Assembly (NCBI RefSeq): GCF_023544865.1
Contig: NZ_JAMJFX010000016.1
Span: forward strand, 1 to 64,000
DNA from: Phaeovulum molybdatiresistens
Lineage (GTDB): Bacteria; Pseudomonadota; Alphaproteobacteria; Rhodobacterales; Rhodobacteraceae
Direction of reading: 5' to 3'
Length of the DNA: 64,000 nucleotides
Shown here: positions 1 to 8,718 of the stretch, piece by piece
Numbering within the stretch: the first letter of the stretch is position 1
How the letters are laid out: each line of letters begins with the position of its first letter
Program-made: the position numbers and the translations under genes
The notes under the pieces: model-generated
Told to the model about the DNA's origin: nothing
Database searches by the model: none
What the model saw: the letters and a program-made list of their open reading frames with translations, nothing else

Positions 1-111
1 GTGATCTCCGTTCAGCTTTACAACCGAACAGAATCACAACCTGCTGAATTCACTCCACCAGTTTCGGATCAGCCTCTAAGGGGCGAAACCCGTCCCTGCA
101 GGGGAAATGCG

Positions 112-1068
112 ATGATGCACTGCTACAGTTCCGGCCCCGGCGGCCTGATCCGTCTGGACCCCGATGCCGATCCGGCCGCCGCGGTCTGGATCGACCTGCA
201 GGCGCCTGCCCCCGAGGAGGTGGCCGCCCTGGCGCGGCTGGGCGTTGAGGTGCCAAGCCTGGCCGACATGGAAGAGATCGAGATATCGAACCGGCTTTAC
301 CGCGAATCGGGGGCCGATGTGATGACGGTGGTCCTGCCGGGCCGGGCCCCTGATGACCGGCAGATCGCGGGCCCGGTCAGTTTCATCCTGACCGAAGGGC
401 GGCTTGTCACCGTGCGCCACCATGCGCCGCGGTCCTTTGACACCTTTCCGTTGCGCGCGGACCGATCGGCCGCGGGCATCGCGGGGGCCGAGCAGATATT
501 CATGGGGTTGATCGAGGAAATCGTCGCCCGTCTGGCCGATATCCTGGAAGGGGTGGGCCGGGCGCTTGATGCGGTGTCCAGCGCGGTTCTGGGCGGGCGG
601 GGGCAGACCTCGGGGCAGTTGCAGGGGGCGCTGGAAAAGATCGGCCAGCAGGGCGAGGTGCTGGGCCGGGTGCGGCTGGCGTTGCTGACGCTGGAACGCG
701 CCCTGTCGTTCTTTGCCCAGACGCTGGCGCCGCGCGCGCAGGGCAAAGAGCTGCGCGCCATTGTCGAAGGCCAGATGCGCGATATCCGGTCGCTGAACGA
801 GCATGGTGATTTCCTGTCGGCGCGGCTGTCGCTGAATGTCGATGCGACGCTGGGGATGATCAATCTGGCGCAGAACAATACGGTGCGGCTGGTGACGGTG
901 GTGGCCGCGCCCTTCGTGCCGCCCACGCTGATCGCCTCGATCTATGGGATGAATTTCGCACGCATGCCCGAACTGGCCCATCCTTGGGGTTATCCGGTGA
1001 CGCTGGTGCTGATGCTGGCATCGGCGGTGGGCACTTGGGCGTTTTTCAAGTGGAAGGACTGGATCTGA
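112..1068 (+). CDS. CorA/ZntB-family divalent cation transporter
   Basis: Inner-membrane channel-type transporter of the CorA superfamily, expected to move Mg2+, Zn2+ or a related divalent cation. The 318-residue product has a long soluble N-terminal part and two C-terminal membrane segments joined by the family signature Y-G-M-N-F at about residue 278. The reading frame is open to base 1, but the start at 112 is preferred because AGGGG lies 8-12 bases upstream and the protein then begins like family members; the extra 37 codons look non-coding. It converges on the next gene, with stop codons abutting at 1068/1069. Cation specificity cannot be told from sequence. Confidence 0.85.
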   Translation: MMHCYSSGPGGLIRLDPDADPAAAVWIDLQAPAPEEVAALARLGVEVPSLADMEEIEISNRLYRESGADVMTVVLPGRAPDDRQIAGPVSFILTEGRLVTVRHHAPRSFDTFPLRADRSAAGIAGAEQIFMGLIEEIVARLADILEGVGRALDAVSSAVLGGRGQTSGQLQGALEKIGQQGEVLGRVRLALLTLERALSFFAQTLAPRAQGKELRAIVEGQMRDIRSLNEHGDFLSARLSLNVDATLGMINLAQNNTVRLVTVVAAPFVPPTLIASIYGMNFARMPELAHPWGYPVTLVLMLASAVGTWAFFKWKDWI

Positions 1069-1647
1069 TCAGCGTTCCAGCACCAGCCGGTCGCGGCTGA
1101 ATTCCACCCGGGCAAAGCGCGTCAGATAGGCCATGCCCAGAAGCGAGGTATCCATCTGCCCGCCATTGACCACCGCGCGCAGGTTCCGGTCATGGATCGG
1201 GCCCAGGGCTAGGCTGTCCAGCCGCACCGGCGCGGTGGCGACCAGGCCATTGGCGGTCTGCGCCTGCCCGATGAAGGCCAGCCCCGCCGTGGCAATGCCC
1301 GCGCGTTCGGCATCGCGCCGCGTCAGCACGATGTCGCTGGCGCCGGTATCGACGACAAAGCGCACCGGCACGCCGTTCACCTCGGCGGTCAGATAGTAAT
1401 GGCCATCGGCGGCCAGCGGCGCCTCGATCCGGTTGTCGCCGATCGCGGATTGGCGCGGCATCAGGTCGTGGCGCAGATCCTGCCACAGGCCCGCGGCCCC
1501 GATCACGCCCAGAAAGATCAGCCCCCAGATCGCCATCTGCTGCATCGCCCGGCCGGGCTTTCGGCGCAACTCAACCAGAAGATAGCCCCCCACCGCCAGA
1601 AACAGCAGCGAAAGATAGATCAGCCGGGCAAAGTCATCATCGGACAT
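1069..1647 (-). CDS. retropepsin-like aspartic protease, membrane-anchored (TIGR02281-type)
   Basis: A 192-residue clan AA aspartic protease-like protein. Two membrane segments (about residues 8-25 and 38-55) precede one retropepsin-like domain with the active-site motif D-T-G-A-S at 100-104 followed by hydrophobic residues. Only one DTG motif is present, so an active enzyme would have to be a homodimer, as in retropepsins. Family members are common in alphaproteobacteria and their substrates are unknown. The 3' end abuts the CorA-type gene and the two are convergent. Confidence 0.8.
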   Translation of the reverse strand: MSDDDFARLIYLSLLFLAVGGYLLVELRRKPGRAMQQMAIWGLIFLGVIGAAGLWQDLRHDLMPRQSAIGDNRIEAPLAADGHYYLTAEVNGVPVRFVVDTGASDIVLTRRDAERAGIATAGLAFIGQAQTANGLVATAPVRLDSLALGPIHDRNLRAVVNGGQMDTSLLGMAYLTRFARVEFSRDRLVLER

Positions 1648-1710
1648 CGGATCATCATCCCCCTGGCTGCGGTTTGGCTGTCTGCGATGTAGGTATAGCG
1701 GGCGCCGATG

Positions 1711-2340
1711 TCACGCCCCGGCGCCCGTGAAGACGCCTGCGCCGCGCAGGCCATCCAGAATGAACTGGATCGACAGCGCCGCCAGCAGCATCCCCAGCAG
1801 CCGCGTCACAACCATCGTGCCGGTCCGCCCCAGCGCGCGCTCGACCGGGGGGGCCAGCAAGAACATCGCCAGCACGCAGGCCAGCACCGCAAACATCACC
1901 CCATGCACCAGCACCACATGGGTCAGATCCGCCCCCGGCGCCCCGGCCAGCAGGATCATCGTGGCCATCGCCCCGGGTCCCGCGATCAGCGGCGTGGCCA
2001 GCGGAAAGACCGACGGATCATGGGTCGGTTCGGGGTGCTGCCCCTCGCGGCGCTGGGTGCGGCGTTCGAACAGCATGTCCATCGCGGTCAGGAACAACAG
2101 AACCCCGCCCGCGATGCGGAAGGCCGGCATGGAAATGCCGATCGCCCCCAGCAGCTTGTCGCCCAAAAGCCCGAACAGCGTCAGCAGCACCGCCGCGATC
2201 AGCACCGCGCGCAGCCCCATGCGCAGCCGCGCGCGCGCGTCAATGCCTTGCGTCAACGCGATGAACAGCGGCGCAAGTCCGATCGGGTCCACGACCACGA
2301 ACAGCGTGACAAAGGCGGTCAGATAGTCGGCGTCGGCCAT
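1711..2340 (-). CDS. MarC family integral membrane protein
   Basis: A 209-residue, strongly hydrophobic protein of the MarC (UPF0056) family, with about six membrane segments and the family-typical early stretch V-V-D-P-I-G-L-A-P-L-F. Family members were once linked to multiple antibiotic resistance, but no transport function has been established. A hydrophilic loop near residues 90-110 (E-R-R-T-Q-R-R-E-G) separates the two halves. It is transcribed away from tatA and is followed by the aspartic protease gene on the same strand, 63 bases downstream. Confidence 0.85.
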   Translation of the reverse strand: MADADYLTAFVTLFVVVDPIGLAPLFIALTQGIDARARLRMGLRAVLIAAVLLTLFGLLGDKLLGAIGISMPAFRIAGGVLLFLTAMDMLFERRTQRREGQHPEPTHDPSVFPLATPLIAGPGAMATMILLAGAPGADLTHVVLVHGVMFAVLACVLAMFLLAPPVERALGRTGTMVVTRLLGMLLAALSIQFILDGLRGAGVFTGAGA

Positions 2341-2513
2341 GATCCCTCCGGGTGCGATGGGCGCAGCCTAGCCCCGCCGGGCCGCGCCTGCCAGCGGTGG
2401 GGTGGAAAAATATCGCCCGATGCGGTCGAAGGGGCTTTGATCGGCGCGCGAGAGGTCATAAATGAGAGGTTATGTTTGACGCGGGCCTGATCCCGCCGTC
2501 GGAGGAGAATGAC

Positions 2514-2729
2514 ATGCTCAACAACATCGGCCTTCCCGGCCTTCTGCTCATCGCGATCGTGGTGCTGGTGCTTTTCGGCCGCGGCAAGATTTCGTCCCTG
2601 ATGGGCGAAGTCGGCAAGGGCATCACCGCCTTCAAGAAGGGCGTCAAGGATGGCGGTCAGGAAATCGAGGATGCCTCGGCGCAGGCAGCCCGCGACGTGA
2701 CCCCCGAAAAAGACAAAGACAAGGTCTGA
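2514..2729 (+). CDS. tatA: Sec-independent protein translocase TatA
   Basis: A 71-residue pore-forming component of the twin-arginine translocase, which exports folded proteins. It has one N-terminal membrane helix ending in the hinge L-F-G-R-G-K, then an amphipathic helix with the F-K-K-G motif (T-A-F-K-K-G) and a charged tail. The start at 2514 is chosen because GGAGGAG sits at 2501-2507, and the upstream in-frame ATG at 2472 would put charged residues before the membrane helix. It is first in a tatA-tatB-tatC cluster; a GGCCCC/GGGGCC stem lies between tatA and tatB. Confidence 0.95.
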   Translation: MLNNIGLPGLLLIAIVVLVLFGRGKISSLMGEVGKGITAFKKGVKDGGQEIEDASAQAARDVTPEKDKDKV

Positions 2730-2779
2730 ACCTGCCGGCCCCGCCGGGGCCTTGATCCGGGCCGGAGGCCAGGGAACCC

Positions 2780-3334
2780 ATGTTCGATATCGGTTGGAGC
2801 GAGCTTCTCGTGATCGGCGTCGTTGCGCTGATCGTGGTGGGGCCAAAGGATCTGCCTGGCATGTTCCACACGCTGGGCCGGTTTACCGCGCGTGCGCGCG
2901 GGATGGCGCGTGAATTTTCGCGGGCGATGGAAGATGCGGCCAGCGACAGCGGCCTGAAAGAGGCGGCCAGCGATCTCAAGGATCTGAAAGGTCTGGCGTC
3001 CAAGAAGTCGCTGGGCCTGGATGCGCTGGAAGAAGCCGCGTCCAAGTTCGAGAAATGGGAACCGAAGCTGCCGGGCAAGGCCGATACCGCGGGCGCCAGC
3101 CCCGATCCGGCCGCCGCTGCACCGGCTGCCGCTACGGCGGTGGAGGCGGCGCCAAAATCCGCCGAAGCGAAGCCCAAAGCCCCCCGGACCGCCAAGCCCA
3201 AGGCCCCGAAATCCGAGGCCGCCCCCGCCAAGGCCGCCACCAAATCCGCGGCGAAGGCCCCTGGGAAAGAGGCGGCCAAGCCGGCGACCAAGGCGGCGCC
3301 CCGGAAAAGCCCCGCCAAGAAGGGTGACGCATGA
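2780..3334 (+). CDS. tatB: Sec-independent protein translocase TatB
   Basis: A 184-residue TatB. The N-terminus M-F-D-I-G-W-S-E-L-L is diagnostic, followed by one membrane helix with the G-P-K-D-L-P hinge and an amphipathic helix to about residue 85. The C-terminal half is a long Ala/Lys/Pro-rich tail (about residues 105-184), probably disordered, as in many alphaproteobacterial TatB proteins. With TatC it forms the receptor for twin-arginine signal peptides. Its stop overlaps the tatC start by four bases, so the two are translationally coupled. Confidence 0.95.
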   Translation: MFDIGWSELLVIGVVALIVVGPKDLPGMFHTLGRFTARARGMAREFSRAMEDAASDSGLKEAASDLKDLKGLASKKSLGLDALEEAASKFEKWEPKLPGKADTAGASPDPAAAAPAAATAVEAAPKSAEAKPKAPRTAKPKAPKSEAAPAKAATKSAAKAPGKEAAKPATKAAPRKSPAKKGDA

Positions 3335-4221
3335 GCGCGAAGGAAGACATCGACGACACCGCCGCCCCGCTGATCGAGCATCTTGCCGAATTGAGAAAGC
3401 GGCTGATCTGGTCGGTCAGCGCCTTCATCGGTGCCATGGTGCTGTGCTTTGCCGCGGCGGAACCGATTCTGGGCTTTTTGCTGGGGCCGATCGAACAGAC
3501 CATGCGCGATCTGGGCGACCCCAACCCGGTGATGCAATATACCGCGCCGCAGGAATATTTCTTCACGCTGATCCGCATTTCCATGGTGGGGGGGCTTGTG
3601 CTGTCCTTCCCGGTGATCGGCTATCAGCTGTGGCGTTTCATCGCGCCGGGCCTGTATCGCAGCGAAAAATCGGCCTTTCTGCCCTTCCTGATTTCCTCTC
3701 CGCTGCTGTTCCTGGTGGGGGCGATCTTTGCGCATTACGTTGTGACGCCGCTGGCCATGGGCTTTTTCCTGGGCTTTGCCGATGCCTCGTCCATCGTCAG
3801 CGCGATCCTGCCGACCCTGTCCGACGCCCCCGTGACCGAACCGCCCACGCCCAGCGAAGGCATCTCGATCGTGTTCCAGGGCAAGGTCAATGAAACGCTG
3901 GATATCTCTCTCAAGATGATTATCGCCTTCGGGCTGTGCTTCCAGCTTCCGGTTCTGCTGACGCTGATGGGCAAGGCGGGGCTGGTGTCGGCCAAGGGGC
4001 TGGGGCGGGTGCGCAAATATGCCATCGTGCTGATCCTGGGCGTGGCCGCACTGGTCACTCCGCCCGACGTCGTCACCCAGCTGATCCTGTTTGGCGTGGT
4101 CTATCCGCTATATGAAATCTCGATCTTCCTGGTCCGCCGTATCGAAAAGGCGCGCGAGGCGCGTCTGCGCGCCGAAGGCCTTTGGGTCGAAGAGGATGAG
4201 GACGAAGAGGCCGCGAAATGA
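3331..4221 (+). CDS. tatC: Sec-independent protein translocase TatC
   Basis: A 296-residue six-helix inner-membrane protein that binds twin-arginine signal peptides. The early motif L-I-E-H-L-A-E-L-R-K-R-L and the later segment G-V-A-A-L-V-T-P-P-D are conserved TatC blocks. The periplasmic loop around residues 150-175 (D-A-P-V-T-E-P-P-T-P) looks longer than in E. coli TatC. The acidic C-terminus (E-E-D-E-D-E-E) overlaps the start of the downstream ATPase gene by four bases. A likely client, a TRAP binding protein with an R-R-S-F-L signal, is encoded at 48887. Confidence 0.95.
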   Translation: MSAKEDIDDTAAPLIEHLAELRKRLIWSVSAFIGAMVLCFAAAEPILGFLLGPIEQTMRDLGDPNPVMQYTAPQEYFFTLIRISMVGGLVLSFPVIGYQLWRFIAPGLYRSEKSAFLPFLISSPLLFLVGAIFAHYVVTPLAMGFFLGFADASSIVSAILPTLSDAPVTEPPTPSEGISIVFQGKVNETLDISLKMIIAFGLCFQLPVLLTLMGKAGLVSAKGLGRVRKYAIVLILGVAALVTPPDVVTQLILFGVVYPLYEISIFLVRRIEKAREARLRAEGLWVEEDEDEEAAK

Positions 4222-5057
4222 CCGACCCGCTAGACCGGATCGCCGCCGCGCTGGAACGGCTTGCGCCCGCGCCACTGGCGGCACCGGATTTTTCGGCGGC
4301 GCAGGCCTTTGTCTGGCACAGCGCGCCCGAACAGCTGGCCCCGGTGGCGCAGGTCAACCGCGTCGATCTGCGGCTGTTGCGCGGCATTGACCGGGCGCGT
4401 GACACGTTGCTGGCCAATACGCTGCAATTCGCGCGCGGCGCGGCGGCCAACAATGCGTTGCTGTGGGGCGCGCGGGGGATGGGCAAGTCGTCCCTGGTCA
4501 AGGCGGTCCATGCCGAGGTTCTGGCCCAGGGGCTGGCGCTGAAGCTGGTCGAACTGGCGCGCGAGGATCTGCCCTCGGTCGGGCGGTTGCTGGGCCATTT
4601 GCGCGCGGCGACCGACAAGCGCTTTGTGCTGTTTTGCGACGACCTGTCCTTCAGCCACGATGATCAGCATTACAAATCGCTGAAGGCCGTTCTGGACGGC
4701 GGGATCGAAGGCCGGCCGTCGAACGTGATCTTTTATGCCACCTCGAACCGCCGCCATCTGATGCCGCGCGACATGATTGAGAATGAACGCTCCAGCGCGA
4801 TCAACCCGTCCGAGGCGGTTGAGGAAAAGGTGTCACTGTCGGACCGGTTCGGCCTGTGGCTGGGCTTCCACCCCTGCGGGCAGGATGAATTCCTGGCGAT
4901 GATCGAGGGCTATTGCGCGGCCTATGGCGTGGACATCGCCCCCGAGGATCTGCGCGCCGAGTCGATCGAATGGCAGGCGACGCGCGGGGCGCGGTCGGGC
5001 CGGGTCGCGTGGCAGTATTTTACCGATCTGGCCGGACGGCGCGGCATCGCGCTGTAA
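4218..5057 (+). CDS. DUF815-family P-loop ATPase
   Basis: A 279-residue AAA-like ATPase of the DUF815 family. Walker A is G-A-R-G-M-G-K-S-S at about residues 84-92, and a Walker B-like stretch F-V-L-F-C-D-D-L-S-F lies at about 135-145. Family function is not established. Its start overlaps the tatC stop (ATGA), so it is expressed as the last gene of the tat operon, and a strong terminator follows within 20 bases. Many Rhodobacterales carry serS at this position after tatC; it is absent here. Confidence 0.85.
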   Translation: MTDPLDRIAAALERLAPAPLAAPDFSAAQAFVWHSAPEQLAPVAQVNRVDLRLLRGIDRARDTLLANTLQFARGAAANNALLWGARGMGKSSLVKAVHAEVLAQGLALKLVELAREDLPSVGRLLGHLRAATDKRFVLFCDDLSFSHDDQHYKSLKAVLDGGIEGRPSNVIFYATSNRRHLMPRDMIENERSSAINPSEAVEEKVSLSDRFGLWLGFHPCGQDEFLAMIEGYCAAYGVDIAPEDLRAESIEWQATRGARSGRVAWQYFTDLAGRRGIAL

Positions 5058-5072
5058 CCGACCCCGGACAAT

Positions 5073-5104
5073 GAAAAACGGCCCCTGCGGGGGCCGTTTT
5101 TCAT
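5073..5104 (+). terminator. intrinsic terminator of the tat operon
   Basis: A perfect stem AAAACGGCCCC / GGGGCCGTTTT with a 3-4 base loop and a T run lies 15 bases after the DUF815 stop. Because the stem is flanked by A and T runs it can work in both directions and may also serve the nlpD-like gene that ends at 5131 on the other strand. Confidence 0.85.
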
Positions 5105-5130
5105 TGGGCAGCCAGCGATGCGCGCTGGTC

Positions 5131-6309
5131 TTATTGCAGGTATTTCATCGGATCGACGCTTTCGAACCCGTCGCGGACCTCAAAATGAAGGAAGCCGGGG
5201 TCGCTGGCGCGGACCTTGGCGATGGTCTGGCCGCGGCTGACGCGGGCGCCCTTGGCGACGGTGGGGGCGTCAATATTGGCGTAGACCGTCAAAAGCCCGT
5301 TGTCATGGCGCAGCACCAGGATCGGCACCTGCCCGGTGTCCTTGGTGATGGCGGCGACGGTGCCGGCCTCGGCGGCCTTCACGGGCGTGCCGGGGGCGGC
5401 GGCAATATCGACCCCGTCGTTTTTCTTTTTGACATAGGGCCGGATGATCGCGCCCTGAACCGGCATCTGCATCTTGCCCGCGGCCGAAGCCTGGGTGCGC
5501 GTTGCGCCCAGATCGGGGGCCGGGGGTGTCGCGGTCGGGGCGGCGGCGGCGGGCGGCGTTTCGGCGGGCAGGGGCTGGGCGGCCGAGGGCGGCGTTGGCG
5601 TGGCCGATCCTGCGCCCGGCGCGCTGGCAATCGCGGCCGCGGGCGGGGTCGCGGCGGCAACGGGGATCATCAGATACTGGCCTTCACGCACGCTCATGTC
5701 GGCGGGCAGGCCGTTCCAGTCGGCCAGCGCGCGGACGCTGACATTGTAATAGCGCGCGATGGAATAGGCGGTTTCGCCGCGGGCGACCTTGTGGCGCGTG
5801 GGCTCGGGCCCGGCCGGGGCGGTGGCGGTGGGCGCGGGGGCCGGGCTTTGCGTGCCGGTGGCGCGGTCGATCGCCGTCGATGCGATCGAGGTGATGTCGA
5901 TGCGTTCCCCCCCGATCGCCCCGGGCGTGGTGCTGCCGGCGGCGGGTTCGGTGACGCGGCGCGGCAGGGCCAGGATCTCGCCGCGGTTCAGCGTCGTTTC
6001 GGGGCGCAGCGCATTGTAGCGGGCCAGCTCTTCGGCATTCAGCCCCACCCGCGCGGCAATCGCGGTGACGCTGTCGCCCTGATTGGCCACGGCCACCTGA
6101 TAGGTCGGGTAGGAAATCACGCCGCGCGCATCGGGGGCGGGCCGGGCCGCGGTAGCCTGCCGCGCCGCGGCCGATGTGTCAAAGCCGGTGCGCCCGAAAT
6201 GCCGCAGATCGCCATCGAAGCTGCCATCGGGTTCGCAGGCGGCCAGCGCAAGCGCGCTTGCCCCAAGGATCAGGCCGTGGCGCAGGCGGGCGGGCAGGGT
6301 GTGGATCAT
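5131..6309 (-). CDS. nlpD: NlpD-like lipoprotein: two LysM domains and a degenerate LytM (M23) domain
   Basis: A 392-residue outer-membrane lipoprotein candidate. A signal sequence ends in the lipobox A-L-A-A-C near residue 25. Two LysM peptidoglycan-binding domains follow (about 70-118 and 175-220), then an Ala/Pro linker, then a C-terminal M23 domain. The zinc-site motifs are altered: H-x-x-x-D reads N-D-G-V-D, and H-x-H reads F-L-H. This resembles NlpD/EnvC proteins that activate cell-wall amidases instead of cutting. The start at 6309 has GAGGA at good spacing; an ATG at 6324 lacks a spaced site. It follows surE and pcm on the same strand, the classical surE-pcm-nlpD order. Confidence 0.85.
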   Translation of the reverse strand: MIHTLPARLRHGLILGASALALAACEPDGSFDGDLRHFGRTGFDTSAAARQATAARPAPDARGVISYPTYQVAVANQGDSVTAIAARVGLNAEELARYNALRPETTLNRGEILALPRRVTEPAAGSTTPGAIGGERIDITSIASTAIDRATGTQSPAPAPTATAPAGPEPTRHKVARGETAYSIARYYNVSVRALADWNGLPADMSVREGQYLMIPVAAATPPAAAIASAPGAGSATPTPPSAAQPLPAETPPAAAAPTATPPAPDLGATRTQASAAGKMQMPVQGAIIRPYVKKKNDGVDIAAAPGTPVKAAEAGTVAAITKDTGQVPILVLRHDNGLLTVYANIDAPTVAKGARVSRGQTIAKVRASDPGFLHFEVRDGFESVDPMKYLQ

Positions 6310-6378
6310 CGGCTCGTTCCTCATTCCTTGTTCCGTCTGGCCCTGTGGCCGGGCCTTTTTTCGGATCGCGTCCGGGGG

Positions 6379-7041
6379 TCAGTCGTTCGCCATGCCTTCG
6401 ACAAGCGGGACAAAGCGCACCGGGCGCAATTCTTCATAGTCATACCCCGTTTCCAGGCGCCGCACGCGGATCAGGCTTTGCACCGTGTCGGACTGGCCAA
6501 CGGGAAGCACCATGATACCCCCGATCTTCAACTGCGCCAAGAGCGGGCCGGGCGGGTCCTCGGCGGCGGCGGTCACGATGATACGATCAAAGGGCGCCTG
6601 TTCGGGCAGGCCGCGCGACCCGTCGATGGCCAGCGCGGTGATGTTGCTCAGGTGCAGCTGCCGAAACAGCGCCTCGGCCTCGCGCACCAGGCGGCGGTGA
6701 CGGTCGACGGTATAGACGCGCCGCGCCAGCCCCGCCAGGATCGCCGCCTGATAGCCGGATCCGGTGCCGATTTCCAACACCGTGTCGCGCGGCCCCACCT
6801 GGAGCGCCTGGGTCATCAGCCCCACGACCGAGGGCTGGGAAATCGTCTGCCCGCAGGCGATCGGCAGGGGCATGTCCTCATAGGCGCGTTCGGCGAAGAT
6901 GCCCTTGACGAACAGCCCCCGGTCGACCCGTTCCATCGCCGAGAGCACGCGCGCATCCGTCACGCCCTTGGAACGCAGCGCGAAGAGAAAGCGCATCTTG
7001 CGTTCGGCGATGCTGGCCTTCTCTGGCGCGCCCTCGGTCAT
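6379..7041 (-). CDS. pcm: protein-L-isoaspartate O-methyltransferase
   Basis: A 220-residue cytosolic repair enzyme that methylates isoaspartyl residues in damaged proteins using S-adenosylmethionine. Visible motifs are the substrate-binding stretch [10 protein letters not shown] near residue 62 and the SAM-binding motif [11 protein letters not shown] near residue 85. Its start overlaps the surE stop by four bases, so the two are translationally coupled. The pairing surE-pcm is conserved across proteobacteria. Confidence 0.93.
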   Translation of the reverse strand: MTEGAPEKASIAERKMRFLFALRSKGVTDARVLSAMERVDRGLFVKGIFAERAYEDMPLPIACGQTISQPSVVGLMTQALQVGPRDTVLEIGTGSGYQAAILAGLARRVYTVDRHRRLVREAEALFRQLHLSNITALAIDGSRGLPEQAPFDRIIVTAAAEDPPGPLLAQLKIGGIMVLPVGQSDTVQSLIRVRRLETGYDYEELRPVRFVPLVEGMAND

Positions 7042-7823
7042 GCCAGCCGCGCCGTCAGATCGGCCAGCAGGTCATGCGCGGTCAGATCCGCGCGCATCGG
7101 CGTGATCGCGACATAGCCGTCCAGGTTCACCGCCACATCCGTGCCCGGCGCGCTTGGCAGGTGTTGCGGCCCGCCCTTGATCCACAGGAACTTGCGCCCC
7201 GAGGGCGAGATATGCGGCTCGACGCCAAAGAAGGTCTCGCGCCGGAAGCCCTGGGCCGCGACCCGGTGGCCCTTGACCTCGGCGGCCGGAACGGGCGGGA
7301 AATTGACGTTGTAGAAACAGCGGTAATCGCCCTCATCCCAGATGCCGCGATCCAGAAGCGCGCGCACGACGCCCGCGCCATGCACCCGCGCGGCCTCGAA
7401 CGGATCGGCCAGTTCCTGCGTCCGCGGCCCCAGGAATTGCGACAGCGCAATCGCCGGAACGCCCTGCAGCGCCGCCTCCATCGCGCCGCCCAGCGTGCCG
7501 GAATACATGGCGTTTTCGCCCGAATTGTTGCCCCGGTTGACGCCCGACAGAACCAGATCGGGGCGCGCGCCCTGCAACACCTCATAGAGGCCGGCCAGAA
7601 CGCAATCGGCGGGGCTGCCCTCGGCGGCATAGCGCCGCTCGCCCAGCTTGGCGATCATCATCGGATGGGTGTAGCTGATGGCATGGGCCACGCCCGATTG
7701 TTCAAAGGCGGGCGCCACGGTCCAGACCTCGCCCTCGGGGCCGGCGATTTCGGCGGCGATCTGTGTCAGAACCTCAAGGCCCGGTGCATTGATCCCGTCG
7801 TCATTGGTGATGAGTATCCGCAT
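7038..7823 (-). CDS. surE: 5'/3'-nucleotidase SurE
   Basis: A 261-residue metal-dependent nucleoside monophosphate phosphatase. The N-terminus [11 protein letters not shown] holds the metal-binding D-D pair, and the block [11 protein letters not shown] with a following Y-S-G-T-L-G-G-A is the second conserved site. It is first gene of surE-pcm-nlpD, preceded by a 107-base gap to the SDR gene on the same strand. Confidence 0.95.
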   Translation of the reverse strand: MRILITNDDGINAPGLEVLTQIAAEIAGPEGEVWTVAPAFEQSGVAHAISYTHPMMIAKLGERRYAAEGSPADCVLAGLYEVLQGARPDLVLSGVNRGNNSGENAMYSGTLGGAMEAALQGVPAIALSQFLGPRTQELADPFEAARVHGAGVVRALLDRGIWDEGDYRCFYNVNFPPVPAAEVKGHRVAAQGFRRETFFGVEPHISPSGRKFLWIKGGPQHLPSAPGTDVAVNLDGYVAITPMRADLTAHDLLADLTARLA

Positions 7824-7930
7824 GCGTCCCCCGACTTGTCACAGACCGTTTGGTCCTGCTTAGCGCGCGGGCCGGGGGGCGTAAAGCGATCCGGGCGGGG
7901 GGCGGGCCGAAATCTGGCCGCCCGCGGGGA

Positions 7931-8614
7931 TCACAGCAGTGTCAGGATGCGGCGGGCCTCGGCATGCGGATCGGCCAGCGGCGCGCGGTCTTCGCCGGGG
8001 AAGAAACGCGCCCGCGTCGCGGTGGGCATGGGCGCGGGCCGGTCGATCAGCACGCGCGGGCCGATCTTGGCCGTCTCGGCCTGCCAGCTGCGCGCCAGCG
8101 CGATCTGCGCGGCCTTGGTGGCCCCATAGGCGCCAAAGAATTTTTCGCCCGCGTGGTCATCATCAAAGAACATGGCGGTGCCGTTGCCCGCGCGCAGCAG
8201 CGGCTCGACCAGCGGGATCAGGGTCGCGGTGGCGGCGACATTGGTGGCGATGGATTTCGCCATGTCCTTGGCATCGATATGGGCCGCGGGCGCCAGCGGC
8301 GCGGCGTGGATCGCGCAATGCGCCCACAGCTGGACCCCGCCCCAGCGCGCGGCGACCGATTGCGCCAGATGTTTCATCGCCTCGGGATCGGTCACATCCA
8401 TCGGCGCCAGGCTGGCACGCCCGCCTGCGGCCTGGATCCTGTCGTCCAGTTCTTCCAGCGCGCCAGTGGTGCGGGCCACGGCCATCACATGCCAGCCGGC
8501 ACGGGCCAGTGCCTCGCATAACGCCGCGCCAAGCCCGCGCGAGGCGCCGGTAACAAGCGCAATCGGGGCGGTGATCGAGGGGGTGACAGGCGGGGGGGTC
8601 TGGGGCGTGCTCAT
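7931..8614 (-). CDS. short-chain dehydrogenase/reductase family protein, degenerate active site
   Basis: A 227-residue Rossmann-fold protein. The cofactor motif T-G-A-S-R-G-L-G is intact near residue 22, and Y-G-A-T-K gives the Tyr and Lys of the SDR tetrad. The N-N-A-G block is replaced by A-H-C-A-I-H, and the region where the catalytic Ser is expected reads F-F-D-D-D-H-A-G, so activity is uncertain. The start at 8614 is chosen because the longer frame upstream runs through an intergenic hairpin. It is divergent from bioY. Confidence 0.75.
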   Translation of the reverse strand: MSTPQTPPPVTPSITAPIALVTGASRGLGAALCEALARAGWHVMAVARTTGALEELDDRIQAAGGRASLAPMDVTDPEAMKHLAQSVAARWGGVQLWAHCAIHAAPLAPAAHIDAKDMAKSIATNVAATATLIPLVEPLLRAGNGTAMFFDDDHAGEKFFGAYGATKAAQIALARSWQAETAKIGPRVLIDRPAPMPTATRARFFPGEDRAPLADPHAEARRILTLL

Positions 8615-8657
8615 GGTGTTGGAATTTGCACAGCTTTGCCTTGCGCGCAAGGGGCTG

Positions 8658-8698
8658 CCCCTGCCCCCGCCTGCGGCCAGAGCGCGCGGGGGCAGGGG
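8658..8698. promoter_or_regulatory. 13-bp perfect inverted repeat in the SDR/bioY intergenic region
   Basis: Arms CCCCTGCCCCCGC (8658-8670) and GCGGGGGCAGGGG (8686-8698) are exactly complementary around a 15-base loop. It lies 44-84 bases before the SDR start, so it would fall in that gene's leader if transcription starts upstream. There is no T run, so it is not a normal terminator. Function unknown. Confidence 0.5.
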
Positions 8699-8706
8699 TG
8701 CCGCTG

Positions 8707-8718
8707 AATTTGCAAATT
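8707..8718. promoter_or_regulatory. AATTTGCAAATT palindrome between SDR gene and bioY
   Basis: A perfect 12-bp palindrome, directly followed by TTTGCGCAA; a related AATTTGC occurs at about 8632. This cluster is the most operator-like sequence between the divergent genes. It does not match the BioR consensus TTATnnATAA known from alphaproteobacterial biotin genes. Assignment as a binding site is inference. Confidence 0.35.

Noticed and set aside
4924..7116. 730-codon open frame on the plus strand
   Set aside because: Antisense to the nlpD-like and pcm genes and crossing a strong terminator; Gly/Arg-rich shadow composition.
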